Notes: generated by a model not told the origin, from the letters alone. A stretch of DNA of 64,000 nucleotides from Xanthobacter oligotrophicus (GCF_008364685.1 NZ_VTTL01000005.1:248001-312000); one strand, 5' to 3'; shown: positions 9,175 to 19,279, numbered from the stretch's first letter. Translations and numbers: made by a program.

Positions 9175-10650
9175 TCACTCGGAGATGATCTTCACCTTCT
9201 CGCCGTACTTGAGCTTGGCTGCCGCATCGAGCCCGTTGAGGATCAGGAAGCGCTCCATGGGCCGGTCCGGCACCTGCATGCGGTTGGCCACCTTCTCCAG
9301 GTTGTCGCCCAGCCCGGCGGTGACGATGCGCACCCGCAGCGGCTTCACCGTCTCCGCCTCGCCGGAGGAGACTCGGCGGAAGGTGTCGGCGGCGGCGCGG
9401 AACTGCTTGTCCAGCTCCGGGGTCAGCTCCCGCGCCGCAAAGATGAGGCGGTAGACATCCGATCCGAAGCGGATGGCGAACATGCGGAACGACCATTGGT
9501 CGCCGCGGGCGATGGCGGTGGCGGCGGTAAATCCGTTCACGGTGAGGCTTTCCACCGTGTTGATCTCCACCCCTTCGACCCAGCCGGAGGACAGATACTG
9601 CGCCAGGGACTGGTCCGGGGCGACCCGCACCGCGTCGAGGCGCAGCGCCTCCCGCCCGGTCTGGGTGGCGCCCAGCACCGCCTGGGAGGTGTTCTCCAGG
9701 GAGAAGCCCTCGGGCGCGGTGAAGGTGAAGCCCAGCTTGGGATGGAAGAACTTGCGCCCGCGCACGAAGCCTTCCTTGGGATCATCGCCATAGACCATGC
9801 CGTCGATGGCGGAGAAATAGGCGTTGCGGTCGCGCTCGCCGTCGCCCTGGGGGGCGCCGTTGGCATATTGCCGGGCATTGGCGATGGCGATGGAGATGCG
9901 CTCGGGCGTGGCCGGATGAGAGGACAGGAAGTCCATGTCCGGCGTGGTGGAGGACGAGCCGGAAAAGGCCGCGCTCTTCAGGTCGCCGAACCGGCCCATG
10001 TCGGTGAGGAAGCGCGAGGCGCCGTAGGGATCAAAGCCCGCGCGCGCGGCGATGCCCACCCCGATGGCGTCCGCCTCCAACTCCTGCCCGCGCGAGAACG
10101 AGGCGAGCGTCCGCCGGCTCTTCTGCATGGCCAGAGCCCCGAGGTCGGGATCGTTGACCACGTCGGAGATGACGCGGCTGACCAGCACCGCCTGCTTCAC
10201 CTGGTCCTCGCGGATGGTGGCGTGGCGGGCGATGACATGGGCCATCTCGTGGGCCAGCACCGAGGACAGCTCGGACGTGTCGTTGGCGAGCGAGAGCAGG
10301 CCGCGGGTGACGTAGAGGGAGCCGTCCGGCAAGGCGAAGGCGTTGATGGCCGGCGAGTTGAGCACGGTGACGCGATATTTCAGGTCGGGCCGCTCGGAGG
10401 CGGCGACCAGGCGCTCCACCACCTGCTGGATCAGGGCTTTCAGCTCGGGATCGTTGTAGGCGCCGCCATAGCTTGCCACCAGGCGCTCATGCTCGCGGCG
10501 CTGGTTGGGCGACATGTCGGCGTATTCGGACGCCGAGGCGGGCGAGGTCAAAGGCACGCTCGCCTGGTCGAGGTCGAGGCCGGCGCAGGCCGACAGCCAC
10601 AGCGGGAACAGCAGCGGCAGCGCGCGGGCGAAGGTGCCCCAATGGCGCAT
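9175..10650 (-). CDS. M48 family metalloprotease, lipoprotein
   Basis: 491-residue predicted periplasmic zinc protease of the BepA/YfgC type, which helps outer-membrane protein quality control. The N-terminus is a lipoprotein signal peptide (RALPLLFPLWLSACAG, lipobox Cys22). The zinc motif HEMAH (His134, Glu135, His138) and the third-ligand region RGQELEADAIG (about 188-196) are intact. The C-terminal part ends in a LysM-like stretch (TAGLGDNLEKVANRM... to GEKVKIISE). A reading frame extends upstream to GTG 10761, but that would place a non-signal sequence ahead of the signal peptide and overlap the next gene, so ATG 10650 is preferred. It follows the SNase-like gene in the same orientation. 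Confidence 0.9.
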   Translation of the reverse strand: MRHWGTFARALPLLFPLWLSACAGLDLDQASVPLTSPASASEYADMSPNQRREHERLVASYGGAYNDPELKALIQQVVERLVAASERPDLKYRVTVLNSPAINAFALPDGSLYVTRGLLSLANDTSELSSVLAHEMAHVIARHATIREDQVKQAVLVSRVISDVVNDPDLGALAMQKSRRTLASFSRGQELEADAIGVGIAARAGFDPYGASRFLTDMGRFGDLKSAAFSGSSSTTPDMDFLSSHPATPERISIAIANARQYANGAPQGDGERDRNAYFSAIDGMVYGDDPKEGFVRGRKFFHPKLGFTFTAPEGFSLENTSQAVLGATQTGREALRLDAVRVAPDQSLAQYLSSGWVEGVEINTVESLTVNGFTAATAIARGDQWSFRMFAIRFGSDVYRLIFAARELTPELDKQFRAAADTFRRVSSGEAETVKPLRVRIVTAGLGDNLEKVANRMQVPDRPMERFLILNGLDAAAKLKYGEKVKIISE

Positions 10651-10757
10651 GCCCCAACGGCATGTGGCGCGCCCGGACGCGGGCTGCGTCGCCCGCTCCG
10701 TCTTGCCGCCTGGCCGCTGTTGACTCACATCCCGCACCGAAACCTCATGCAACTGTG

Positions 10758-11705
10758 TCACTCGCCGCCGCGCTTTCCGCGCGCTGCCCGCGCCTGCGCG
10801 CCGGCCAGAAGGGCGATCTCGCCCGGCCGCCGCAGCATGATGGCAGGCCCCCCTTCCGCGCGTACCACGCCGCGCACCCGCACCAGGGTGCCGCGCAACA
10901 TGGCTGGTTCAAGGCTATCGCCCATGATTGTGGCGAAATCCTCCCTTTCCATCATCGCAGTGAAATCTTGCCGCCAGCTTGACCCGAAATTGATAAAAAT
11001 CCGATCCCGCGTTCCACCGGCTGCGAGCACACGCCCCTCTGCTACGGTGAACAGGCCGGAGCGGATGGCCATGGCCTCCTCGTCGGCGGCAGGCGCCACC
11101 GCCGTTGGCTCGGCCCAGATGCCGCGCCGGGCCGTCCGGGCCTGCGTCTCGGCCGCAAGCCGCTGGGCGAGGCATCCTTCATCCTGTGCCGTGGGCTGGG
11201 CATAGCCGGCGCCTGCGCGCAGCAGTGCCGTGGCGAGGTCTTCCTCCGCCGGCTCGTTTCGCGCCGGACAGGCCACCCAGCCGGCCGCCGACAAACGGCC
11301 GTGTCGGTCGGTGCGCCCGGCGGCGGGCCGCACAAGGCAGGAGGCGAGGGCGGCGCGCGCCGCGCGTTCGGCCGCGCGGGGCAGCGCCGCATCGCTCGCG
11401 AGCCGCGAGGGCAGGGCGATGCCTTCCGGTACCAGCCGCCGCCCGTCGGAGAGGATGAGGGCGCCCGCATCGGACCAATCGGCCGCAAGGCCGGAAACGC
11501 CTTCCAGGCGGTCCTGCTCCGCCGGCACACAGACGGCGTCCGACGCGGTTGGCTCCGCTCCGGTGGCGGCGCCCGCGAGGGCGATCGCGGTTGCGGCGAT
11601 GGCGAGAAGACCCGTCCCCACGCGGCGCAAACCCCATTCCCGCTTTGCGTCCGGTGCCTGCGCGCGGCTGCGGGCGAAGCGGGTGTCGTGGGTGCGCAGG
11701 TGCAT
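10758..11705 (-). CDS. Thermonuclease-like (SNase-family) secreted protein
   Basis: 315 residues. Basic N-terminus with a hydrophobic segment VGTGLLAIAATAIALAGAATGA (about residues 29-50), likely a signal peptide or anchor. The middle part (LSDGRRLVPEGIALP, then ETQARTARRGIWAEP) resembles the OB-fold of staphylococcal-nuclease homologues, where the A-x2-ARRG(I/L)W element follows a catalytic Arg. The C-terminal domain (GRVLAAGGTRDRIFINFGSSW... to RVRGVVRAEGGPAIMLRRPGEI) is the second OB-fold-like domain common in alphaproteobacterial members. I could not confirm the full catalytic Arg/Glu/Arg set, so nuclease activity is uncertain. ATG 11705 is chosen; the frame stays open to 11792. Confidence 0.65.
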   Translation of the reverse strand: MHLRTHDTRFARSRAQAPDAKREWGLRRVGTGLLAIAATAIALAGAATGAEPTASDAVCVPAEQDRLEGVSGLAADWSDAGALILSDGRRLVPEGIALPSRLASDAALPRAAERAARAALASCLVRPAAGRTDRHGRLSAAGWVACPARNEPAEEDLATALLRAGAGYAQPTAQDEGCLAQRLAAETQARTARRGIWAEPTAVAPAADEEAMAIRSGLFTVAEGRVLAAGGTRDRIFINFGSSWRQDFTAMMEREDFATIMGDSLEPAMLRGTLVRVRGVVRAEGGPAIMLRRPGEIALLAGAQARAARGKRGGE

Positions 11706-11845
11706 GCCAAGACGATAGCCGATAGGGGCGGGCGCATGAAGGCACCCGCGATCAACTCTGCTTACACCCCCTTTCCACCGGCCCCTGTCCACCCCCCGTC
11801 CGACGCCCTTTCCTCCTGCCGCGGCTCGTTCTAGAAGGAGGCTGT

Positions 11846-11922
11846 GTCCCGGTAGCTCAGCAGGATAGAGCAGCGGTTTCCTAAACCGCAGGTCAGGGGT
11901 TCGAATCCCTTCCGGGACACCA
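11846..11922 (+). tRNA. tRNA-Arg (anticodon CCT)
   Basis: A 77-nt cloverleaf with encoded CCA. The acceptor stem GTCCCGG pairs with CCGGGAC, the D arm is AGCTCAGCAGGATAGAGC, the anticodon stem GCGGT/ACCGC encloses the loop TTCCTAA (anticodon CCT), and the T arm AGGGG-TTCGAAT-CCCTT is standard. It reads AGG codons, which are rare in this GC-rich genome. Confidence 0.97.
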
Positions 11923-12052
11923 GTTTGCCATCCAGAGGCGTCTCGTAACGTCTGAAGCCCCCTTTAAAATCAGAGCTGTGAGCCGGCTCGGACTCCCATC
12001 GCCGTCCGCCGGTTGCAGGTGGGAGCATCGGGGAGGCGGGGCGCGTCGCGCT

Positions 12053-13588
12053 TCAATCCGCCGGCGTTGCCTCGGGCACGCTCGCGCTGGTGGCAGCGTT
12101 GGGATCGCCGGGTTCGGTTTCCCAGGCGAGGCCGGGAATGGCCACGATGCGCCGGCCCTGGCTGTCGAGCCGGCACACGATCACCTGGCGCTCCTCCATA
12201 TAGGCCAGAAGCCGCCGCGCCCGGCCGGGGGAGCGGCTGCCGTAGGCGCGGGCCACGTCGGCGTCGGAGGGGCAGGTGCGGTGGTCGAACGCGGCGCGGG
12301 CAAGGGAGAGGAACACGCCCTGCATGTCCTCCGGCAGGGTACCGGCCATGGCCAGAACCTCGGCCCAAGGGGAATCCTCGGCTTCCGCCTCGGCGGCATC
12401 GATGCCCGCATGGGCCACCGCCAGCCGGCGGCGGAAGGCCGACAGGCTGAGGGCCTCCCCGCCGATCCTGCGAATCCGGCAGCGCACCAGGAAGTCCTGG
12501 TAGAGCACCGAGATGGTGCGAAAGCCGGCGTCGCGCTCGCTCAGGATCTCGCGCAGCGCCGAATCGATGGCGGCCTGGCGCTGCTCGGGCGAGAGGGTGG
12601 GCGCCTGCGGCGCGGCCGGCGGGGGCGGGGCCGGAGGGCCGCTGCGCGCGAGTTGGGCCAGCACGTCCGCCGTGGGCGCCACCGCCGGCGGACGGCGCGG
12701 CACCAGCGGGCGGACCTCGTCGGCGCCGGGCATGAAGATCAGGTCGTGGGCGTCCTCGGCGGCGGCGGGCTCCGGCAGCGGCACCAGCTTGGGGCTGGTG
12801 GAGCGCGCGGAGGTCTCCACCGGGCCGATGTGGATCGGCAGTGGCCGACGCGCCAAGGCTGGCCCGAGGGCGATGAAATGGCCGCTCTGCAGATCGCGGA
12901 ACATCTCGGCCTGGCGCCGCTCCATGCCCAGCAAGTCGGCGGCACGGGCCATGTCGATGTCGAGGAAGGTGCGGCCCATGAGGAAGTTGGAGGCCTCAGC
13001 CGCCACGTTCTTGGCAAGCTTGGCGAGGCGCTGGGTGGCGATGACCCCGGCAAGGCCGCGCTTGCGGCCGCGGGACATGAGATTGGTCATGGCGCCCAGC
13101 GACACCTTGCGGGCCTCGTCCGACACCTCGCCCGCGGCGGTGGGGGCGAACAATTGGGCTTCGTCCACCACCACCAGAACCGGGTACCAGACATCGCGAT
13201 CGGCATCGAACAGGCCGCCCAGGAAGGCGGCGGCGGCGCGCATCTGCTGCTCGGCGTCGAGCCCTTCCAGGTTGAGCACCACCGAGACCCGGTGCTGGCG
13301 CACCCGGGCGGCGATACGCTGGAGGTCTGCCTCGCCGCGCTGGGCGTCCACCACCACATGGCCGTAGCGATCCGCCAAGGTGACGAAATCGCCCTCCGGG
13401 TCGATGATCGCCTGCTGCACCCAGGGCGCGCTCTGCTCCAGCAGCCGGCGCAGCAGGTGCGACTTGCCGGAGCCGGAATTGCCCTGCACCAGCAGGCGCG
13501 TGGCCAGCAGTTCCTCCAGGTCCAGCACGGCCGTGTCCCCGCCCGCGCGGGTACCGAGGTCGATGGATACCTTGGCGGGCGCCGTCAT
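12053..13588 (-). CDS. HerA-like P-loop ATPase (DUF87/DUF853-type)
   Basis: 511 residues from ATG 13588, which has an AGGGCGG ribosome site 8 nt upstream; the longer frame starts only at TTG. Walker A is VQGNSGSGKSHLLRRL (about residues 33-48), Walker B is VLVVVDEAQLFAP (about 137-149), and the sensor-type segment GLAGVIATQRLAKLAKNVA follows, as in HerA/FtsK-type hexameric translocases. A Pro/Ala-rich linker (about 300-340) leads to a C-terminal part that looks like winged-helix DNA binding (DADVARAYGSRSPGRARRLLAYMEERQ). No NurA partner is next to it, so the role (DNA translocation or repair, or a phage-defence-like function) is open. Confidence 0.8.
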   Translation of the reverse strand: MTAPAKVSIDLGTRAGGDTAVLDLEELLATRLLVQGNSGSGKSHLLRRLLEQSAPWVQQAIIDPEGDFVTLADRYGHVVVDAQRGEADLQRIAARVRQHRVSVVLNLEGLDAEQQMRAAAAFLGGLFDADRDVWYPVLVVVDEAQLFAPTAAGEVSDEARKVSLGAMTNLMSRGRKRGLAGVIATQRLAKLAKNVAAEASNFLMGRTFLDIDMARAADLLGMERRQAEMFRDLQSGHFIALGPALARRPLPIHIGPVETSARSTSPKLVPLPEPAAAEDAHDLIFMPGADEVRPLVPRRPPAVAPTADVLAQLARSGPPAPPPPAAPQAPTLSPEQRQAAIDSALREILSERDAGFRTISVLYQDFLVRCRIRRIGGEALSLSAFRRRLAVAHAGIDAAEAEAEDSPWAEVLAMAGTLPEDMQGVFLSLARAAFDHRTCPSDADVARAYGSRSPGRARRLLAYMEERQVIVCRLDSQGRRIVAIPGLAWETEPGDPNAATSASVPEATPAD

Positions 13589-14004
13589 CGCGGCGACCGC
13601 CCTGCGGGGAGGGCGCAAAACGTCATGGGGGCACTCATATCAATTCGCGCCGCCGGTTCAACCGCGCGGCGCGGGGAGCAGGGGGGCGGCTGTCGCCGGG
13701 CTGGCCTGTACCGCCGGGTGTTTGTCGCGAAATGTCAACGAAAATAGGGAGTTGAGGTTGGGTCGCGATCATTGCGTCCGTGTCCTCTGCGCGGGGGGCG
13801 TCAGATCGGAGCGGCCATGCGTGTCCGATCGTGTTCCGATAACTGAGGCCTGCCGCGTCGAAGCAAGTGGCGCGCCCGCCCACGGCCAGACGATCCACCG
13901 GCCGCTGGCTTCAAACATGCATGCACGCACCGACGGTCCAGTGGCCGCGAACCCTTTCGGACAAAACGGGGCGCGGCGCCGGCTCATGCATGGAAGCACG
14001 TGGC
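13589..14004. other. Intergenic region between divergent genes
   Basis: About 415 nt between the HerA-like ATPase (minus) and the J-domain gene (plus). It contains AT-richer patches (GTCAACGAAAATAGGGAG near 13735-13752, GTTCCGATAACTGAGG near 13830-13845) that could hold divergent promoters. I see no supported coding region, RNA or repeat. Confidence 0.5.
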
Positions 14005-14481
14005 ATGACGGACAAAGAGCAATGGGTCGTCTGGAACGGCTCCCTGGGTGTCCTCGATACGGTGACCATCGGTCTGGTCGAGCAGGGCGCGGGCGGGCGG
14101 ACTGCCTGTCTCGCCCCGCCCTATGGCGTCGTTGGCCCGTTCAGCCTGGATGAGCTGGAAACGAAGGGCCGGATCGCCTTCGGCGAGTGCCTCGTCATGT
14201 CGCGGGCGAGGTGGCAGCAGGATCAGGTGGAGCTGCGCATCGAGGCGCGGAAGAAGCGCCAGGCCTTCCTGTCCCGGCTGAATGTCGATGACGACGACAA
14301 GGAGCACCGCGAGGCCCTGGACCTGCCCACGGAGGGTGCGCTCAAGCCGTCGGAGATCAATGCCGCCTTCCGGCGCCTGGCCAAGAGCGCGCACCCGGAC
14401 GCCGGCGGCAGCGACGAGCGGTATCGGCGCATCGCCGAGGCACGGGACGCGCTGCTCGACCAGTTCGCCGGCGCCTCATAA
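14005..14481 (+). CDS. J-domain (DnaJ-like) protein
   Basis: 158 residues. The C-terminal 65 residues are a J domain: LKPSEINAAFRRLAKSAHPD with the essential HPD tripeptide (about residues 131-133), then AGGSDERYRRIAEARDALL. The first 90 residues (MTDKEQWVVWNGSLGVLD) form a predicted globular part of unknown function. A charged linker (NVDDDDKEHRE) separates the two. The J domain would stimulate the ATPase of a DnaK-type chaperone, and the N-terminal part may recruit a client. ATG 14005 has GGAAG 8 nt upstream; ATG 13990 is a possible alternative. No DnaK gene is adjacent. Confidence 0.82.
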   Translation: MTDKEQWVVWNGSLGVLDTVTIGLVEQGAGGRTACLAPPYGVVGPFSLDELETKGRIAFGECLVMSRARWQQDQVELRIEARKKRQAFLSRLNVDDDDKEHREALDLPTEGALKPSEINAAFRRLAKSAHPDAGGSDERYRRIAEARDALLDQFAGAS

Positions 14482-14904
14482 GCCTGGGGCATAGGCATTC
14501 AAGGAGAGGGGGCACGCTTTCCCTTCAATGGACCGACCCATTGGGGTAAGGGCAGACTGGCCGTCGATCCGCCCTGCAGGCGCGGTATCCTCCGCCCGGC
14601 GGCAGTGCCGGGCAGGAGTGGTCTCCACGCATGACACCGCCACCTTCCAGCGAAATTGCATCTCGATACCGTCAAAAATCTGCTTTGCGCACCTGACTCA
14701 AGGTTAGAGGCGGATTTCCACTGCGTTTGATTCAGCATGAGCTGTTCCTGCACTAGGCGCGCCGCGGCGCGTTCGCCTACATTGGCCACCTCTGCCATCC
14801 CCGCCTGCTGCATTGGCCCTCGGTTACCTCAGCCCGGCCCGGATGGAAGGAAGAGCGGCTTCGCCCCGACCACGCGTTCGGGGGAAGACCGAGCGGGGGG
14901 GGAA
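14482..14904. other. Intergenic region upstream of the porin gene
   Basis: About 420 nt. An AT-richer segment at about 14650-14740 (GCATCTCGATACCGTCAAAAATCTGC) is the likely promoter region of the porin. Nothing coding or repetitive is supported. Confidence 0.5.
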
Positions 14905-16380
14905 ATGACCGGACGTTCCTGGGCGCCGCATGGCGCCATAAGCCTTGTGTGCCTGACAGCGCTGTTTGCGCCGCGCGTGGCCGAGGCGGCCGACCTGCCG
15001 GTCAAGGCCCAGGCCGCGGAGAATGTGAAGGTCTGCGCGGCCTACGGCCCCGGATTTTACTACATTCCCGGCACGGACACCTGCCTCAGGGTCGGCGGGT
15101 GGGCCCGCATGGACACCTACATGAACGTCGCCGCGATCTTCTCGCAGGGCTCGGCGTTCGGCGGGCCGGGATATTCGCCGTTCGCCTTTCCTTTCCGGGA
15201 TAAGCATGACGCCGATTACTTCACCCAGGGGCGCGGTGTCGCGGAAATCGATGCGCGGACGCAGACCGATTATGGCACGTTGCGCTCCTATTTCCGTGGC
15301 GGCGCCGAATGGGATTCCCAGACCGGCCCCGGCAACGGCCCCGGCCCCGCCCTCTATGTGGAGCGCGCCTTCATCCAGTTCGGGGGGCTGACGTTCGGCT
15401 ATACCCAGTCGTTCTTCGACACCGGCATCGGCTATTCCATCGCGACCCTGTTCGCGGGCTCGAACACGTGGAACACCACGGCGGCCTACACGGCCGAGTT
15501 CGGCAACGGCTTCTCCGCCTCGCTCGCCGTGGAGGATGCGGCCAACCGCACCACCGGCGTCCAGGCGACGGGCGTGAGCATCACCGGCGTGACCTCGCCG
15601 TCCGACTTTCCGTTCGTGAGCGGCGGCACCGGCGCCCCCTTGCTCTATTCCAACTACCAGGCTGGCCAGCAAACGCCTGACATCGTCGCCAACCTGCGGG
15701 CCGAGGGGTCGTGGGGGATGGTGCAACTGGCCGGGGCGCTGCACCAGGTGGAGGCGATGCCCCCCGCCTATCTCGGCGCGGCGTTCATCGGCAGTTCCAG
15801 CACCGGCCAGTGGGGCTATGCGCTGGGCGCCTATAGCGAAATCAAGCTGCCCTTCATCGCCGCGGGCGACAGCCTTTACCTCCAGGCCAACTATTCCCTT
15901 GGCGCCCTCAATTATGCCGGCCTTGCCGCCGGCAACCAGAACCGGCTGCAGGCCATCGGCTTTGTTCCGCTCAACAGCGTCGGCCTCATGAGCGGCGCCT
16001 ATTATCCCCTCGCCGACGCCGTGATGGGTCCGGACGGATCCTACGAGATGGTCGGCGCCTGGGCGATCCAGGGCCAGTTCCGGCATTTCTGGGTGCCGCA
16101 GGTGCGCTCCGCCGTGTTCGGCGGCTATGTCAGCGTGGATGTGCCGACCAATGTGGTGGGGGCGGCGAGCTTCGCCATGTGGCAGGCGGGCGTGAACACC
16201 TTCTGGTCGCCGGTGCGCAATCTCGATATCGGCGCGGAGGTGGTCTACACCGCCGTCGACGGCAGCCGGCCGCTGGGCATCGCCAGCGCTGTCTCGGCCA
16301 GCGGCGGCGTCATCCCCACCCTGGTGGGCGGATCGGCCAATGCGGTTTCCGGCGCGGTGCGAATCCAGCGCAACTTCTGA
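14905..16380 (+). CDS. Outer-membrane porin (Porin_2 family)
   Basis: 491-residue beta-barrel porin of the type found throughout Rhizobiales. Signal peptide to AEA (MTGRSWAPHGAISLVCLTAL..., cleavage near residue 29), then the family hallmark ADLPVKAQAAENVKVC and GPGFYYIPGTDTCLRVGG. The remainder alternates polar and aromatic residues as in transmembrane strands and ends in VRIQRNF with the C-terminal Phe used by the BAM complex. The start ATG 14905 is preceded by GGGGGGGGA. It mediates diffusion of small hydrophilic solutes. Length is at the long end of the family. Confidence 0.94.
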   Translation: MTGRSWAPHGAISLVCLTALFAPRVAEAADLPVKAQAAENVKVCAAYGPGFYYIPGTDTCLRVGGWARMDTYMNVAAIFSQGSAFGGPGYSPFAFPFRDKHDADYFTQGRGVAEIDARTQTDYGTLRSYFRGGAEWDSQTGPGNGPGPALYVERAFIQFGGLTFGYTQSFFDTGIGYSIATLFAGSNTWNTTAAYTAEFGNGFSASLAVEDAANRTTGVQATGVSITGVTSPSDFPFVSGGTGAPLLYSNYQAGQQTPDIVANLRAEGSWGMVQLAGALHQVEAMPPAYLGAAFIGSSSTGQWGYALGAYSEIKLPFIAAGDSLYLQANYSLGALNYAGLAAGNQNRLQAIGFVPLNSVGLMSGAYYPLADAVMGPDGSYEMVGAWAIQGQFRHFWVPQVRSAVFGGYVSVDVPTNVVGAASFAMWQAGVNTFWSPVRNLDIGAEVVYTAVDGSRPLGIASAVSASGGVIPTLVGGSANAVSGAVRIQRNF

Positions 16381-16398
16381 GAGATCCTAACTGCGCCG

Positions 16399-17370
16399 TC
16401 ACAGGCGGCGCAGGCTCACCTCCGCCACCTCGTGCTCGCCGGTCTTGCGCAGGATGAGGTCGGCGCGCTGGCGGGTGGGCAGCACATTGTCCATGAGGTT
16501 GGGCAGATTGATGCCGCGCCAGATGGACAGGGCGGTGGCGCGGGCCTGGTCTTCCGTAAGCTGCGAGTAGCGGTGGAAGTAGGACAAAGGGTCCTTGAAG
16601 GCGGTGGCCCGCAGCCGCATGAAGCGCTCCACGTACCAGCGCTCGATCACGTCCTCGTCGCCGTCGATATAGACCGAGAAGTCGAAGAAGTCGGAGACGA
16701 AGGGAATGGCCTTGCCGTCCTTCGGCGGGCGGGTGGTCTGCAGCACGTTGAGGCCTTCGACGATCAGGATGTCCGGCCGGTCGATCTCCACATACTGGTC
16801 GGGCATCACATCGTAGAAGAAGTGCGAATAGAGCGGCGCGCGCACCGGCCGCCGGCCCGCCTTGATGTCGGTGAGGAAGCGCAGCAGCAGCGGCAGGTCG
16901 TAGCTCTCGGGGAAGCCCTTCTTGTCCATCAGCCCCTCGCGCTCGAGGATGGCGTTGGGCAGGAGGAAGCCGTCGGTGGTGACGAGATCCACCTTGGGCG
17001 TGTTGGGCCAGCGCGCCAGAAGCGCCTGGAGCACGCGGGCGGTGGTTGACTTGCCCACCGCCACCGATCCGGCCACCCCGATGATGTAGGGCATCTTGCC
17101 GTCCCCGTTCGCCTCGCTGTCGCGTTGGTCGAGGAAGTGGCTCATGGCGCGGAAGAGCTTTTGAGTTGCCGCAACGTAAAGCGATAGCAACCGCGACAGC
17201 GGGAGGTAGATCTCCTCTACCTCCTGCATGGAGAGGTGGACGCCGAGACCCTCCAGCCGGGTGATCTCGTCCGGGCGCAGGGTCATGGGCGTGTCGCGCC
17301 TCAGCGCGGCCCATTCGGCGCGCGAGAAGGTGCGGTAGGGCGAGAGGCCAGGGTCGAGCCGTCGATCCAT
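16399..17370 (-). CDS. coaA: Pantothenate kinase, type I
   Basis: 323-residue kinase that phosphorylates pantothenate, the first and regulated step of CoA synthesis. Begins [21 protein letters not shown]-loop [20 protein letters not shown] (about residues 98-117); [13 protein letters not shown] and [20 protein letters not shown] are typical type I motifs; it ends [12 protein letters not shown] 17370 is preferred over the frame opening at 17457, which would overlap hisE. Last gene of the his cluster, 19 nt after hisE, an arrangement common in alphaproteobacteria. Confidence 0.96.
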   Translation of the reverse strand: MDRRLDPGLSPYRTFSRAEWAALRRDTPMTLRPDEITRLEGLGVHLSMQEVEEIYLPLSRLLSLYVAATQKLFRAMSHFLDQRDSEANGDGKMPYIIGVAGSVAVGKSTTARVLQALLARWPNTPKVDLVTTDGFLLPNAILEREGLMDKKGFPESYDLPLLLRFLTDIKAGRRPVRAPLYSHFFYDVMPDQYVEIDRPDILIVEGLNVLQTTRPPKDGKAIPFVSDFFDFSVYIDGDEDVIERWYVERFMRLRATAFKDPLSYFHRYSQLTEDQARATALSIWRGINLPNLMDNVLPTRQRADLILRKTGEHEVAEVSLRRL

Positions 17371-17389
17371 CTTGTGCCTCGTGCTCTTC

Positions 17390-17716
17390 TCAGCCGTGCT
17401 GCCGGGCGGCTTTTTCGGCGAGGCCGGACTGGCCCGTTCGGCGTGCAAGCTCCGCATGGATCTCGGCCAGCGGCACCCCGCGCGCCTTCAACAGCACGAG
17501 GAGATGGTAGAGCAGATCGCTGGTTTCCGCGACGAGCGCCTTCTCGTCGCCGGTAAGGGCGGCAATGACCGTCTCCACCGCCTCCTCGCCCAGCTTCTGG
17601 GCGCATTTCTCGACGCCCTTGTCGAGCAGCGAGCGGGTATAGGACGCCCCCGCATCCGCCGAGGCGCGCGCCGCGACGATGGCTTCGAGGTCGGCGAGGG
17701 TGAAGCTGTCGCTCAT
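17390..17716 (-). CDS. hisE: Phosphoribosyl-ATP pyrophosphatase HisE
   Basis: 108-residue all-helical MazG-like enzyme hydrolysing PR-ATP to PR-AMP in the second step of histidine synthesis. Acidic metal-binding motif [14 protein letters not shown] (about 41-54) and [13 protein letters not shown] (about 64-76) are intact. ATG 17716 is used; the TTG immediately before is less likely. It lies 50 nt downstream of hisF and 19 nt upstream of coaA. hisI is not in the window. Confidence 0.96.
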   Translation of the reverse strand: MSDSFTLADLEAIVAARASADAGASYTRSLLDKGVEKCAQKLGEEAVETVIAALTGDEKALVAETSDLLYHLLVLLKARGVPLAEIHAELARRTGQSGLAEKAARQHG

Positions 17717-17766
17717 CAAGGTGGCCCGGAGACGGAGGGCAGGGAGGAGGCGTTAAGGCGCGCGGC

Positions 17767-18543
17767 CTAGACGTCGAGGCGTACCGGCAGCCCCGCTTCC
17801 GCAAGGCGTTCCTTGGCCTCGCGGATGGTGAAGGTGCCGAAATGGAAGATGGAGGCGGCCAGCACTGCCGAGGCGCCGCCCTCGCGGATGCCGTCCACCA
17901 GATGGTCGAGGGTGCCGACGCCGCCGGAGGCGATCACCGGCACGTGCACCGCATCGGCCACCGCGCGGGTGAGGGCGCAGTCGAAGCCCTGGCCGGTGCC
18001 GTCCCGGTCCATGGAGGTGAGCAGGATCTCGCCGGCGCCGAGGTCCACCACCTCGCGGGCGAAATTTATGGCGTCGATGCCGGTGGGGGTGCGACCGCCA
18101 TGGGTGAAGATCTCCCAGCGGTTCTCTTCGCCCTCTTTGCTCACGCGCTTGGCGTCGATGGCCACCACGATGCACTGCTCGCCGAACTTCTCCGCCGCCT
18201 CGCCCACGAAGGCGCGGCGGTTCACGGCGGCGGTGTTGATGGAGACCTTGTCCGCGCCGGCATGGAGCAGGGTGCGCACGTCGTCCACGGTGCGCACGCC
18301 GCCGCCCACGGTCAGCGGCATGAAGCACTGCTCGGCGGTGCGGCGCACCACGTCGAGGATGGTGCCGCGGTTCTCGTGGCTGGCGGTGATGTCGAGGAAG
18401 GTCAGCTCGTCCGCGCCGGCGAGGTCATAGGCGCGTGCCGCCTCCACCGGATCGCCGGCGTCGCGCAGGTCCACGAACTGGACACCCTTCACCACGCGGC
18501 CGTCCTTCACGTCGAGGCAGGGGATGACGCGGACTTTCAGCAT
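17767..18543 (-). CDS. hisF: Imidazole glycerol phosphate synthase, cyclase subunit HisF
   Basis: 258-residue TIM barrel that combines PRFAR with ammonia from HisH to form imidazole glycerol phosphate and AICAR. Catalytic Asp in [15 protein letters not shown] (Asp11) and Asp in the [14 protein letters not shown] loop are present, as are phosphate-binding [10 protein letters not shown] and [11 protein letters not shown]. Starts at ATG 18543, 7 nt after the hisA stop; the longer open frame overlaps hisA. Confidence 0.98.
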   Translation of the reverse strand: MLKVRVIPCLDVKDGRVVKGVQFVDLRDAGDPVEAARAYDLAGADELTFLDITASHENRGTILDVVRRTAEQCFMPLTVGGGVRTVDDVRTLLHAGADKVSINTAAVNRRAFVGEAAEKFGEQCIVVAIDAKRVSKEGEENRWEIFTHGGRTPTGIDAINFAREVVDLGAGEILLTSMDRDGTGQGFDCALTRAVADAVHVPVIASGGVGTLDHLVDGIREGGASAVLAASIFHFGTFTIREAKERLAEAGLPVRLDV

Positions 18544-18550
18544 GGCACAC

Positions 18551-19279
18551 CTATCGTCCTGCCACCAGCGCCAGCGCCTCGCGGGCATCGAGCCGGCCGT
18601 CATAGAGGGCGCGGCCGGTAATGGCGCCCTGAAGCTTCTTCGCGCGCGGGGTGAGCAGCGCCTCGATGTCGGCGAGGGAGGCGAGGCCCCCGGAGGCGAT
18701 CACCGGCAGGTTCACTGCTTCAGAGAGCGCCACGGTGGCGTCGAGGTTCAGCCCCTTCAGCAGTCCGTCTCGCGCGATGTCGGTGTAGATGATGGCGGTG
18801 ACGCCGGCATCCTCGAACCGCTTGGCGATGTCCACGGCGGCGATGTCCGAGGTCTCGGCCCAGCCCTCCACGGCGACGCGGCCGTCGCGGGCATCAAGGC
18901 CCACCACGATGCGGCCGGGATGGGCCTTCGCCGCCTGCTTCACGAAGTCCGGGTCGCGCACCGCGGCGGTGCCGAGGATGACGCGGGTCACCCCCTTCTC
19001 CAGCCAGGCCTCGACGGTCTTCAGGTCGCGGATGCCGCCGCCGAGCTGCACGGGGATGGAGACGGTCTCCAGGATCCGCTCCACCGCCGCCGCGTTGACC
19101 GGCTTGCCGGCGAAGGCGCCGTCGAGGTCCACGAGATGCAGGTAGCGAAAGCCAAGGGTCTCGAACTCCGCCGCCTGGGCGGCGGGATCGCGGTTGAACA
19201 CGGTGGCCCGCGCCATGTCGCCCTGTTCGAGGCGCACAGCGAGGCCGTCCTTGAGGTCGATGGCCGGAAAAAGGATCAC
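18551..19279 (-). CDS. hisA: ProFAR isomerase HisA
   Basis: 242-residue TIM barrel converting ProFAR to PRFAR. Begins [20 protein letters not shown] with the catalytic Asp8; the second half has [13 protein letters not shown] with the matching Asp, plus phosphate sites [10 protein letters not shown] and [11 protein letters not shown]. The GTG at 19279 overlaps the hisH stop as GTGA, which implies translational coupling and gives the usual N-terminus; a second in-frame GTG at 19288 would add three residues. Confidence 0.97.
   Translation of the reverse strand: MILFPAIDLKDGLAVRLEQGDMARATVFNRDPAAQAAEFETLGFRYLHLVDLDGAFAGKPVNAAAVERILETVSIPVQLGGGIRDLKTVEAWLEKGVTRVILGTAAVRDPDFVKQAAKAHPGRIVVGLDARDGRVAVEGWAETSDIAAVDIAKRFEDAGVTAIIYTDIARDGLLKGLNLDATVALSEAVNLPVIASGGLASLADIEALLTPRAKKLQGAITGRALYDGRLDAREALALVAGR

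Noticed and set aside
11831-12028. Short minus-strand frame over the tRNA-Arg gene
   Set aside because: Its product contains KGFEPLT-like sequence, the well-known false translation of tRNA T arms; the tRNA is certain.
13635-13898. 87-residue minus-strand frame between the HerA-like and J-domain genes
   Set aside because: No family similarity, no ribosome site, and it ends in Pro/Arg-rich low complexity.
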